A DNA stretch of 64,000 bases from Akkermansiaceae bacterium UBA2381 (GCA_002344215.1 DDSV01000054.1:62001-126000); one strand, 5' to 3'; positions 16,859 through 24,259 are shown, numbered from the stretch's first letter. The notes: generated by a model from the letters alone, not told the origin. Program-made: numbers and translations.

Positions 16859-17755
16859 ATGAGTAAGATTAGCATTGACGAAATTGAATCAGCGTTGATC
16901 GATGGCGGCGTCACCGATGGTGAGCATACTGTTTTTTACGAGGATGTGAGGTCGGCCAGCGTCACCACGAAACGTCCGCTCCTCTATCGGTTCTATAGTC
17001 TTATATGTTGGGGGTTTGTCTTCCTTGGAGGTTGGTCGGTAATAATGTTTTTCGAGGGAGGAACAAATTACGGCATAGGAGATGTTCTTGGTGGAATCTT
17101 TGTCGCTGCCCTTTTTGGCTTCGGGATTTGGGTTTTGAGCTTCATTTCGGTCACCTTGGTAAAAACGTCTACTGAACATGGAAACGTCACGCTTAAATTT
17201 TGGCAGAAGTTCTTTCGCCTCCAAGACAACGACATTGGCAGGGAAGTCGCACAGATTCTGAACCTCAGGAGACGCCAGCCACATTCTCCAGAAACTAGGG
17301 ATTTTAAATATTCCCTCGGAGTTTCAGACAAGTTATCCTTCACGATCGAAAATGATGCACTGACGATCTACGATACCGGCGACCATACAATAGCTTCGGT
17401 TTCCGACGATCAATCACTCCAGAAACTTCCCCGGAAGATTTTGGCGTTTGTTGACCTAACCAACGTCGTTCGCGTCGAAAGCAAGTTTCGATCCCAACGC
17501 AGCACAGGGTGCATTCTCTATCGCAACGCTGTCGTGTTCGAGTTTCGGTCCGGCCAGAAGTCGACTCACTACATCAAGGTCTGGGATTTTTCTCGAAATA
17601 TTTCGATATACGATTCTATAAGGGAATTTCTAGAAATTAACCAGAGTCCTTGGTTTGGAACCCCTGAAATCTCGAAAGAACTCTACCAAGCGGTTTCCTC
17701 CTACCTTCAGTCGCGAGAATCTTCGGATTCTTTACAATCCGTCCCCCCCCAATAG
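16859..17755 (+). CDS. Two-TM membrane protein of unknown function
   Basis: A 298-residue protein with two adjacent membrane helices, about residues 44-65 (LICWGFVFLGGWSVIMF) and 72-101 (GDVLGGIFVAALFGFGIWVLSFISV). The larger C-terminal domain is predicted cytoplasmic and rich in beta-strands (TIENDALTIYDTGDHTI, DLTNVVRVESKFR, CILYRNAVVFEFRSG). The C-terminal part resembles a PH-like or bacterial PH-domain membrane protein in layout only. Its base composition is AT-richer than the flanking genes, which fits recent acquisition. It is divergent from the XRE gene and shares the palindromic operator. Confidence 0.7.
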   Translation: MSKISIDEIESALIDGGVTDGEHTVFYEDVRSASVTTKRPLLYRFYSLICWGFVFLGGWSVIMFFEGGTNYGIGDVLGGIFVAALFGFGIWVLSFISVTLVKTSTEHGNVTLKFWQKFFRLQDNDIGREVAQILNLRRRQPHSPETRDFKYSLGVSDKLSFTIENDALTIYDTGDHTIASVSDDQSLQKLPRKILAFVDLTNVVRVESKFRSQRSTGCILYRNAVVFEFRSGQKSTHYIKVWDFSRNISIYDSIREFLEINQSPWFGTPEISKELYQAVSSYLQSRESSDSLQSVPPQ

Positions 17756-17794
17756 CTAAAAAAGAAGCATCACCCCGGCCCGAAGGCCGGGGTG
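17755..17794 (-). terminator. Strong terminator for the clamp gene (probably bidirectional)
   Basis: A perfect 10-bp stem (CACCCCGGCC / GGCCGGGGTG, 17771-17794) with a CGAA loop. On the minus strand it is followed by ATGCTTCTTTTTT, a good U-tract just after the clamp gene stop at 17816. On the plus strand it also closes the 16859-17755 gene, but with a weaker tail (GCTTCTCTT). Confidence 0.85.
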
Positions 17795-17815
17795 GCTTCT
17801 CTTCCGGTCGGGGGC

Positions 17816-19282
17816 TTAGGGCTCGACGGGGCGCAGGGTGCGGAGGGCTTTCCTGGCGGTGCGGACCTCGCGTTCGGTCTCGCGTTGTTGCCGTCGGTTC
17901 AGTCGGAGGAAGGCGGTGAGCTGCGAAAGCTTCGACCGGGCCGCCTTCAGGGCCGACTGGATCTCGGTGACCGTCTCGGCGGCGGTCGCTAAGGCGGGGG
18001 GCGGGATTGCCTCTGACTCGGGTCGGGTCCGCAACTCCCGCTTCCTTGAGGCGGGTTTCCCGGGCATGGGGGTATCATCCGGGAGCGGTCTCGCTGGTTC
18101 GGGTCCTGCCGACCCGCGCTGAATCACTTTCCGCGAGGGCGAAAGGTGACCTCCCTCGGGGAAGACGAGGGGCCTCGAGTGCTCGATCCGGACTTCCCCG
18201 ATCGCCCGAACGGGCATGATGATCATGAGTCCGGTCTCGCCCTGGCACCGGACGGGAGAAAGCTCGTCGATAAACTCGAGGCGGGTCATGCCGCACCGCA
18301 GGGCGCGGAGAAAGTAGTCCCGATTCACCAACACGGTGAGGTTCTCTCCCGTCGACTCGGCCTGAGGCAGACGCACCTGCTCGTAGCTGTCTTCCTCGTT
18401 CTCCCGGGCGAGAACGCTGACACCCTCTCGATCCAGCCGGATCCCGAGGGGCCGATTTCGGAGGCTGCGACCGGGGAGCCTCTCAACGAGGTGGAGGAGT
18501 GGCTCTCGCAGGGTCTCGGGGATGCTGAGCCGGATCTTGACCTCGGCCTCGCGGGGGATGACCTGACTGTAGCTGGGGTAGCTGCCCTCGATCCGTTTTC
18601 CGAGCAAACTCCACGATCCCCCGTCGAGCCGGAAGGCTTCAGGGCATTCTTTCTCTCGTGGACCGGGCAGGTAAAGCCGCCACAAGCCGGGTGCCCGGAG
18701 GAGCGGGCTGTCCAGCACGGGCAGTGCGGGAAGAATCAGGCCTTCCCTCAATCCGGTGATGGTCAAGGAACGGCTCCGGAATAGATGTCTGCCGTCGGTC
18801 CCCACGATACGAACGCCCTCTTTTCCCGAAGGATCGAGGAAGGCGCCTTGGAGGATGGAGCGAGTCGGATCGGTGCTGGAACAAGCCAGAGCCTGCCGCA
18901 GAGCCGTGACAGTGAAGGAGTCGAGTTCGATCGGGGTGGACCGGAACTGAGGCGGCTCCGGATAGGTAGAAGCGGCGGGCGCCTTGTTCGGACGGATCGG
19001 GATGGGATCTTGGGTCCGGGCTCCGCGGAGTTGGGAGTGGAGACGGTCGAGGGGCACGAGGAAGGCCTCGGTGTTCTCGCTGATGTCGGCGGGGAGGTCG
19101 ATGCGGAAGAAGGCCTCGCCGTCGGAGGTGGTGAACCGGAGGGTGGTCCGGTTCACCGTCTCGACTTTGAGATGGCGCAGCAGTTCGGGAACCGCCGGGC
19201 CTTTCTTCACGACCTTCGCCAGAGCGGCCAGGGCCGGACGGAGCGCGCCGGCGCGGACGACAAGGGAGGGAGTGGGTTTCAT
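17816..19282 (-). CDS. Divergent DnaN-like DNA polymerase sliding clamp with C-terminal extension
   Basis: Residues 1-360 follow the three-domain beta-clamp layout. The N-terminus has ALRPALAALAKVVKK and LRFTTSDGEAFFRI. Domain 2 has ALACSSTDPTRSILQGAFLD and VGTDGRHLF (TDGRH at 162-166, matching the clamp TDGHR). Domain 3 begins GSYPSYSQVIP (233-243, clamp GxFPDYxxVIP), then VNRDYFLRAL (319-328). The clamp-terminal motif MIIMPVRA ends at 360, where E. coli DnaN stops (MPMRL). A further ~128 residues follow: a basic/Pro-rich linker and a coiled coil (about 425-485). A host chromosomal dnaN should exist elsewhere. The homology is recognised by motif, not by search. Confidence 0.75.
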   Translation of the reverse strand: MKPTPSLVVRAGALRPALAALAKVVKKGPAVPELLRHLKVETVNRTTLRFTTSDGEAFFRIDLPADISENTEAFLVPLDRLHSQLRGARTQDPIPIRPNKAPAASTYPEPPQFRSTPIELDSFTVTALRQALACSSTDPTRSILQGAFLDPSGKEGVRIVGTDGRHLFRSRSLTITGLREGLILPALPVLDSPLLRAPGLWRLYLPGPREKECPEAFRLDGGSWSLLGKRIEGSYPSYSQVIPREAEVKIRLSIPETLREPLLHLVERLPGRSLRNRPLGIRLDREGVSVLARENEEDSYEQVRLPQAESTGENLTVLVNRDYFLRALRCGMTRLEFIDELSPVRCQGETGLMIIMPVRAIGEVRIEHSRPLVFPEGGHLSPSRKVIQRGSAGPEPARPLPDDTPMPGKPASRKRELRTRPESEAIPPPALATAAETVTEIQSALKAARSKLSQLTAFLRLNRRQQRETEREVRTARKALRTLRPVEP

Positions 19283-19331
19283 TTAGATCAAGGGTGGGTA
19301 GATAGTGGTTGGAATGACTAGGGTTAGGAGT

Positions 19332-19871
19332 TCAGCGATAGCCCTCGTATTGATCCTCCCGGAAGCGCCCTCCCCGGCGACGCTGGTTCCAATGCCGTTG
19401 CAGCAAGGCGGCGGCGAGGAGAACGGAGGCGATGGCGAGGACGATGGGCGGGAGCTTGATGACGGCGGCATGGATGTTCTCGACGACAGAGCCCCCGAGG
19501 GAGGACCACTCGGCCGCCCCCTCGAGCAGCGCCGTGACTGGCGGCACGAGAAGGACGACGGAGAGGGTGAGGATTACGGCGAGCCAGAGATTGAGCCGCA
19601 GCCATTCGCGGAGGAATCCGCTGCGGCTGAGCCAATGTTCGACGGAGAGCAGGGTGAAGCAGATCGCTTCACTGGATCGCTCCGGCCATGATAAGTCACC
19701 GAGGTTCGCGACGATCCGGGGACGAGGCACGGGGACCGGGTTCCAATGATCAGGGGTGAGCCATCCGGCGAGGAACTCCCGCCGCCCCTCCTGGGACGAC
19801 GGGAACTCGACGGAGGCGTGATCCCAATCTTCGGCTTCGAAGTCGGGGTCGGAATCAGGCCTTGGTTGCAT
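19332..19871 (-). CDS. Membrane protein with two C-terminal TM helices, function unknown
   Basis: An acidic N-terminal ~90 residues (DSDPDFEAEDWDHASVEF, a WLTPDHWNPV segment) is followed by two membrane helices at about residues 95-115 (LWLAVILTLSVVLLVPPV) and 140-160 (LPPIVLAIASVLLAAALL) and a basic tail (RRRGGRFRED). I chose ATG 19871, because it overlaps the upstream gene by only 17 bases. ATG 19919 gives a 16-residue longer product. It overlaps the lipoprotein gene 19855-20166 and lies 50 bases before the clamp gene, suggesting one transcript. No family recognised. Confidence 0.6.
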   Translation of the reverse strand: MQPRPDSDPDFEAEDWDHASVEFPSSQEGRREFLAGWLTPDHWNPVPVPRPRIVANLGDLSWPERSSEAICFTLLSVEHWLSRSGFLREWLRLNLWLAVILTLSVVLLVPPVTALLEGAAEWSSLGGSVVENIHAAVIKLPPIVLAIASVLLAAALLQRHWNQRRRGGRFREDQYEGYR

Positions 19872-20166
19872 GACGTTGACCCCGGGATCCGATGCTGGTG
19901 CCGGCGAGGAAGCCGACAAGGGTGAGCACGCTCAGAGCGATAACGGCAAGTTGCCACCGTTCACGGAGGAGGACTTCCCCGGCAGCTTCCTCCTGGGCTT
20001 CTTCCCGGAGTTCGCGTTCGGCCTCGAGTCTCTCCTCAAGCAGCTTCACGGGATCGGGCGGGGCGACCGTAATCGCCTCGGGCAGGTTGTCGGCCATGAG
20101 ATTGCAGCTGGTGGTGGAGACGGCGACCAGGCCGAGCAGGACGAGGGACAGGATGAGTTTTTTCAT
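19855..20166 (-). CDS. Small lipoprotein with coiled coil and C-terminal TM (spanin-like topology)
   Basis: A 103-residue protein. The signal MKKLILSLVLLGLVAVSTTSC has a lipobox with lipidated Cys21. Residues ~43-68 form a charged heptad-like helix (KLLEERLEAERELREEAQEE). A membrane helix follows (about 72-93, LAVIALSVLTLVGFLAGTS) and a short basic tail. An N-terminal lipid anchor plus a C-terminal TM is the layout of unimolecular phage spanins, which bridge outer and inner membranes. No sequence similarity is claimed. A plain envelope tether is the alternative. A G-rich spacer lies upstream. Confidence 0.65.
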   Translation of the reverse strand: MKKLILSLVLLGLVAVSTTSCNLMADNLPEAITVAPPDPVKLLEERLEAERELREEAQEEAAGEVLLRERWQLAVIALSVLTLVGFLAGTSIGSRGQRHATKA

Positions 20167-20310
20167 GGTTATTTTGAGGTTGGTTTAGGGAGGGTTGTTA
20201 GGATGGTTTTGGGTTTGAGGTTGATCCCTCGAAACAGGCGAGGCCGGCCCGTCTTGTCGACGGCAGCGGCCTCGTTGACCTGCTCCGGGGAAGGGAGGTT
20301 TTTGGGGTTT

Positions 20311-21087
20311 TCAGTTGATGCCGACGAGCCCGTCGAAGAGCCCGTGCAGGGCCTGACTCCGGGCAACGATGGCGTGGGGATTAAGTCCCTTCTGCGCCTC
20401 GGTAAAGGCGTTGAAGAGGCTCCAGGCATTGCGGGGGAGGAACTCGTCGTGGGACGGCTTCCTCCATTCCTGCAAGACCTGCGGGACCTGGATCGGGGTG
20501 ATGGCCCGGCAATCGATCGCCTTGACGATGAGGTCGTGGGCGGTCGGGTTGCCGAGGGTCCGGGTCCGGTAGGCCTCGATCCGGCGATCCAGTCCCCGGA
20601 AACGATCTCCGAGCTGGCCTACCGCTCTCGAGGTGAGATGGCGCAGATCCCGGACGGCATAGCGAGTATGCTTGCGGCTGATCGTCACCTCGCCGGTGAA
20701 GGCAAGGTTGTCACAGCAGAGGACATGCGTTCCCGCGACGAGACCGGCGGGGAAGGTCTTGTCATGGCTGTTGCGCAGACCAACGATCCAGTGGTAGTCC
20801 GAGACAGTGCGGTCCGGGAAGCTGACCTCGAAGACACCGAAGTAGCGATTGCCCTCATGGCTGAGGGCGTGCGACTCGGCCTCAAGGAGGAAACCGGCAC
20901 CCTCAAGCTGTTCCTCGACCTCGTGGATGAGGTCTCGGTGAGCGAGAGGATACCAGGTTTCGGTGGAGGACGGGGTGGGCGTCTCGAAGACGACCTCCCG
21001 GCTCACGGTGGTGGCACCGCAGTGGAGGAGCATGCCTTTGGTGGCGGCACGACGGGGTGGAGTAAGGAGTGGAGGGGTGATGATCAT
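20311..21087 (-). CDS. DUF932 (phage/plasmid-like) protein
   Basis: A 258-residue protein from ATG 21087. The open frame runs on to 21810, but the extension overlaps the nuclease gene in another frame and has shadow-like composition. The DUF932 signature is the block HWIVGLRNSHDKTFPAGLV..THVLCCDNLAFTGEV...KHT, followed by helical YRTRTLG and WSLFNAFTEAQKG. DUF932 proteins occur on plasmids, phages and islands and are thought to act in DNA metabolism, but their activity is undefined. It lies between the nuclease and the lipoprotein genes, preceded by a G-rich spacer and no Shine-Dalgarno. Confidence 0.8.
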   Translation of the reverse strand: MIITPPLLTPPRRAATKGMLLHCGATTVSREVVFETPTPSSTETWYPLAHRDLIHEVEEQLEGAGFLLEAESHALSHEGNRYFGVFEVSFPDRTVSDYHWIVGLRNSHDKTFPAGLVAGTHVLCCDNLAFTGEVTISRKHTRYAVRDLRHLTSRAVGQLGDRFRGLDRRIEAYRTRTLGNPTAHDLIVKAIDCRAITPIQVPQVLQEWRKPSHDEFLPRNAWSLFNAFTEAQKGLNPHAIVARSQALHGLFDGLVGIN

Positions 21088-21194
21088 TGAATAGGGTTGG
21101 GTTGGTAATGAGAGAGGGTCAGGTCGGCCGCCCTTTTCGGCGACCGACCCTTCCCGGATGTGGTTGATGTTTGGGTTGGATTTGATGTGGGGTG

Positions 21195-22007
21195 TCAGTG
21201 CCAGGCACGGCACTCGGACTGGTAATCGCAGTAGCTGCAGTGGAGTCCGGGCGAAGGGATGTAATCCTCCGCCTCGACCCCGGCGACATAGCTCTCCATG
21301 AGCCGTAGGAGACGCCGCACCTGATCCGGGGAAACCGGAAGCAGGGAGGTCACCACGAGCTTGGGTTGTTTGGTCTTGATGAGGAACTGCAACTCGAAGC
21401 CCGATTCTTCCTTCCCCGTCGCCTCCCGGTAGAGGAGGGCGTAGGTGGAGAGCTGGGTTTCGTGAAGAAGGGCGGCCATGCCCTCGTCGGGGGAACGGGC
21501 GCTCGTCTTGAAATCGACGATGCACCCCCCTGCCCTGACCAGGTCGATGACGCCCCGCAGCGGAGGCAGTCCGTGGGCATCGAGATCGCGTTCCACGATC
21601 ACTTCGACGGCCTCGGGCTTTTCCTGAAGCGGGATGGGAGTGTGGGCGAAATAATGCTCCAGCATGCCCCATGCCTTCTCGCGTTGGTCGGACTCGGAGT
21701 TCTCCCAGGCTATGTCCTCCTCTTCGGGCTTGTTTTCCCAATAGGAGTCGAAGACCGGCTTGAGGGTGTCCGCATCCGCCGGCTGGCCCCGCCACCGGGC
21801 GAGGTTCCATTGCTGGAGGACGTGGTGGATGGCCTTGCCGACAAAGAGGGCCGGGCTGGCTGACGAGGGCAACCTCTCCACATAGCGGAAGAAGAATTTA
21901 AGCCGGCATTCCTGCCAGCACTTCAAGCGCGATGCCGAGAGGTAATCGAGCGGCCCCGACTGGGGATCGCTCGGGAGAGCAACGAGTGGCAGCGGGGCGC
22001 CTATCAT
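21195..22007 (-). CDS. PD-(D/E)XK nuclease of the RecB/Cas4/AddB type
   Basis: A 270-residue exonuclease candidate. The fold motifs are in order: SASRLKCWQECRLKFFFRY (N-terminal helix), GKAIHH (57-62, H61), D155 in GVIDLV, DFK at 165-167, and the QLSTY motif (185-189). Four cysteines, C34 near the N-terminus and C257-x2-C260-x5-C266 at the C-terminus, match the [4Fe-4S] arrangement of Cas4 and AddB. The protein is free-standing with no helicase domain or cas genes nearby. It is coupled by ATGA to the 22004-22549 gene. Together with its neighbours this suggests end-processing for recombination. Confidence 0.88.
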   Translation of the reverse strand: MIGAPLPLVALPSDPQSGPLDYLSASRLKCWQECRLKFFFRYVERLPSSASPALFVGKAIHHVLQQWNLARWRGQPADADTLKPVFDSYWENKPEEEDIAWENSESDQREKAWGMLEHYFAHTPIPLQEKPEAVEVIVERDLDAHGLPPLRGVIDLVRAGGCIVDFKTSARSPDEGMAALLHETQLSTYALLYREATGKEESGFELQFLIKTKQPKLVVTSLLPVSPDQVRRLLRLMESYVAGVEAEDYIPSPGLHCSYCDYQSECRAWH

Positions 22008-22549
22008 GCCCGACCTCCCTTCCGGGTGGCCGGGGCATGACCGTTGCTTCCGTTGCTGCCATTCCCGGACCGTTTCGGGGAACCGTTGGGGCCGGGATGG
22101 CGGGGTGTGCTGTTGACGAGCTCGAGCAGCTCTCCGATGAGACCGGAGGCTTGGAGCTTGTTGAGCAGCTTGACCCCGGCGCCGAAACGGTCGAGGGCGA
22201 GCTGTTCGACGGTGTCCCGTTCGAGTTCATGCTCGGTGACCAGCTTCAGGATGAGTTCCTTCTGCTTGTCGGAGCAGGACCAGCGGCCGGTGGCGAGGTG
22301 GGTGCCGGAGGAGTTCTCCAGGCGGAGACCGACATTGTCCTTGAGTCCGTATTCGTCTCCGGGGACAAAGCCGACCTGCTGGATTTCGCGATCGACGGAG
22401 TCTTGAAGAAGACCGTAGAGCCTCGCGGCTTCGCCCTGCACCTGGCCGAGGTCCGTCAGTTCTGTCTCGACCGAGACACTGAACTGGTGGGAGCTGTAGC
22501 CGGGGAGACCGAGTCGTTTGGCGTAGTTGGCGATGAGTTTGACTGCCAT
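22004..22549 (-). CDS. Conserved island protein with C-terminal KQ...ASxLI domain
   Basis: 181 residues from ATG 22549, which has an AAAGGA Shine-Dalgarno 8 bases upstream; the longer frame to 22660 is rejected. Residues 1-95 (KLIANYAKRLGLP...FSVSVETEL, then helical DSVDREIQQVGF) are a domain I cannot name. Residues ~100-145 read SDKQKELILKLVTEHEL..LALDRFG..LLNKLQASGLIGELL, a pattern seen at the C-terminus of many phage recombination and ssDNA-binding proteins. A Gly/Asn/Ser-rich tail follows, as in SSB-like linkers. ATGA-coupled to the nuclease. A ssDNA-binding or annealing role is inferred, not demonstrated. Confidence 0.65.
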   Translation of the reverse strand: MAVKLIANYAKRLGLPGYSSHQFSVSVETELTDLGQVQGEAARLYGLLQDSVDREIQQVGFVPGDEYGLKDNVGLRLENSSGTHLATGRWSCSDKQKELILKLVTEHELERDTVEQLALDRFGAGVKLLNKLQASGLIGELLELVNSTPRHPGPNGSPKRSGNGSNGSNGHAPATRKGGRA

Positions 22550-22597
22550 GGGGTGTGTTCCTTTCGTTAGGGGATGATTTATCGGTGATCCGGGCAC

Positions 22598-22622
22598 AAA
22601 AAAACCCGGCCGATGGGCCGGG
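22598..22622 (-). terminator. Terminator of the small RHH-like gene
   Basis: A 7-bp GC stem (CCCGGCC / GGCCGGG, 22605-22622) with a GATG loop, followed on the minus strand by seven T residues. It separates 22657-22863 from the 22004-22549 gene and its Shine-Dalgarno. Confidence 0.85.
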
Positions 22623-22656
22623 CTCTGCGTGAACCGGGGGTTGGTTAGGGTGGTGA

Positions 22657-22863
22657 TCACCGCGAAGGGTGATCCTGATGGGGGTTCTCCCTGATCGAGT
22701 TCTGTATCTCGGCCTGCTGCCAGCCGGTGGAACCCGTCAGGGCCGACCGGAGGAGTTCGTCCACGAGACGCGTCATCGGCATGCGCCGCTCACGAGCTTC
22801 GTGGTAGAGACAGGAGACCAGAAATCGTTCGATCTCCGGAGAATAGTGCTTGGATCTGGGCAT
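22657..22863 (-). CDS. Small ribbon-helix-helix-like protein
   Basis: 68 residues. The core EIERFLVSCLYHEARERRMPMTRLVDELLRSAL has the strand-helix-turn-helix spacing of Arc/MetJ-type DNA-binding proteins, with RLVDELLRSAL as the second helix. It could be an antitoxin-like or plasmid copy-control regulator, but no toxin partner is adjacent. A terminator follows, so it is transcribed independently of the nuclease cluster. The assignment is from pattern only. Confidence 0.55.
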   Translation of the reverse strand: MPRSKHYSPEIERFLVSCLYHEARERRMPMTRLVDELLRSALTGSTGWQQAEIQNSIRENPHQDHPSR

Positions 22864-23010
22864 GTTCTACTTGGTTCGAGTGGGTTAATCGAATCGAGGC
22901 GGTGGTAGATACCCTCCGACTCATAGAATTATGGCGGTTTTGGGGGTGGATTTTTACTGGGGAGAGGGGCGGGAGGAATCCATCACGGCGGCGGAAAAAA
23001 AGTTTTTGAA

Positions 23011-23042
23011 TTATATCAGATTGATGTATCATTTTGATATAA
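23011..23042. promoter_or_regulatory. 32-bp dyad over the start of the second XRE gene
   Basis: TTATATCA (23011-23018) and TGATATAA (23035-23042) are perfect inverted arms. An inner TGAT-GT-ATCA (23022-23031) shares exactly the same centre. The right arm includes the A of the start codon of the XRE gene. TATCAT (23027) could be a -10 with TTGAAT (23006) upstream. This layout suits an autorepressor site. Confidence 0.55.
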
Positions 23043-23527
23043 TGAAAGACCTTACTCCGAAAGACCTTAAGAGTCGCCGCGCTGCACTGGGACTCAGTCA
23101 AACCGGCTTGGCCGGGCAATTGGCACGTTCGCTTCCAACTATTCAGCGGTGGGAAACGGGCAAAACTCCGATCCCGCTTGAAGTCGATGCAGCGCTAAAC
23201 GCGCTTGAGTTTCTAAACCCGCTCGAGCGCCTGAAAGATGCCGTATTCAGAGCTGAGAACGAAAGCCGCCAAGATGCCGTCCTGGTGCAAATCCCGATCC
23301 GGCTTGCACGAGAGTTCCTAAGTTGGGGACCGGATGAGTGGGAGGAGCACCTCGGTGGTTGGATGAGTCGGAAAGAATGCAGAAAGGCCGCAGATGACTG
23401 CTTCCGCGAGGGGGAAAAAGCCTTGGAAAGGCTGAAACTTGGTCTCGTGCGGATCACGGTCGCGAAGGACATCAAAGACGACGTGGGTGAGGTGACCATC
23501 CTCCGAGGAAGACCGAGGACTGAGTGA
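23042..23527 (+). CDS. XRE-family transcriptional regulator with C-terminal domain
   Basis: 161 residues from ATG 23042. The frame is open back to 22931, but the added 37 residues are not HTH-like and would cover the dyad operator. The HTH (KDLKSRRAALGLSQTGLAGQLARSLPTIQRW.TGKTPIP) fills residues ~6-48. The rest is helical and charged (EEHLGGWMSRKECRKAADDC) and might be an oligomerisation or ligand domain. It stands alone and faces the unknown operon that ends at 23702. Probably autoregulated through 23011-23042. Confidence 0.8.
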   Translation: MKDLTPKDLKSRRAALGLSQTGLAGQLARSLPTIQRWETGKTPIPLEVDAALNALEFLNPLERLKDAVFRAENESRQDAVLVQIPIRLAREFLSWGPDEWEEHLGGWMSRKECRKAADDCFREGEKALERLKLGLVRITVAKDIKDDVGEVTILRGRPRTE

Positions 23528-23701
23528 AAAACCGGTGAGCAGTCTACTGCGGCGACCAAACGCGCGGTCTGGTGGGAGTTGCGTTTGAGATCAAGGATCG
23601 GGGAAGGATTTGATTACGACGCGTCGCGAGCTGTGCCGATGAAAAGCCATCTGAATCGGAAGCAAGACTGATCACAGCGGCAGGTGGGGTAGAGCGCTCC
23701 G

Positions 23702-24259
23702 TCACAATTCCGACGAATTGGAGGACATTTGCCATGCCACAAGGTCGAGATGCACTGGATGGGCCAGATAAGCGAGTTCGCGGGAGCTGACAAGGGCACG
23801 GGCTGCAAGCTGATATGCCGTCGAGAAGTCCGGCGTCACCTCCTTGATTGCCGTCCAATCAGGGAGCGGTTGGATTGACCTCCGATGAATGAATTTGGCC
23901 GTGTGACTGTCGAGCGGGACCTCCAGCCAAGGCTCCAACCGCCCGAGTCCGTATGCTTCACGGAACTGGTGATTGTAGACGAGATCGCGAAGCCACAAGT
24001 TTAGTGCCTTTCGAGCGGAACCCCATTGCAGGCCGTGACTCTTGCCCACCTCGCGAGCAAGCTCTTCGGTGCGATCATCGAGCCAGCGTTTGAAGGCCCT
24101 CTCGCTGCGGAGGGCCAGGAGTTCACGCGGACGGATTCCGCCGAGGAATCGATGGACGGCCTTGATCATCCCCTTCCTCCCCTGGTTCCGCAAAGCCGAG
24201 GCTCCGACAGACCGCTTTGCCAGGTTGTCTTTCAGAGCGTTCTCGAATTGCGAGTTCAT
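23702..24259 (-). CDS. Protein of unknown function, last gene of the papain-like operon
   Basis: 185 residues from ATG 24259; the frame to 24403 overlaps the upstream gene and is not used. Features are an all-helical, basic N-terminal half (NQGRKGMIKAVHRFLGG, RSERAFKRWLDDRTEELARE), LQWGSARKALNLWLRDLVYNHQFRE in the middle, and a C-terminal helical segment (AYQLAARALVSSRELAYLAH). No catalytic motif and no membrane segment. It starts 45 bases after the stop of the papain-like gene, so they are probably one transcript. The sequence is not recognised. Confidence 0.6.
   Translation of the reverse strand: MNSQFENALKDNLAKRSVGASALRNQGRKGMIKAVHRFLGGIRPRELLALRSERAFKRWLDDRTEELAREVGKSHGLQWGSARKALNLWLRDLVYNHQFREAYGLGRLEPWLEVPLDSHTAKFIHRRSIQPLPDWTAIKEVTPDFSTAYQLAARALVSSRELAYLAHPVHLDLVAWQMSSNSSEL

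Noticed and set aside
19870..21090. 406-codon plus-strand ORF through the lipoprotein and DUF932 genes
   Set aside because: It passes through two supported minus-strand genes and shows no conserved motif of its own.
21088..21810. N-terminal extension of the DUF932 frame
   Set aside because: It overlaps the nuclease gene in another frame and its composition is Gly/Pro/Arg-rich shadow; the DUF932 gene starts at ATG 21087.
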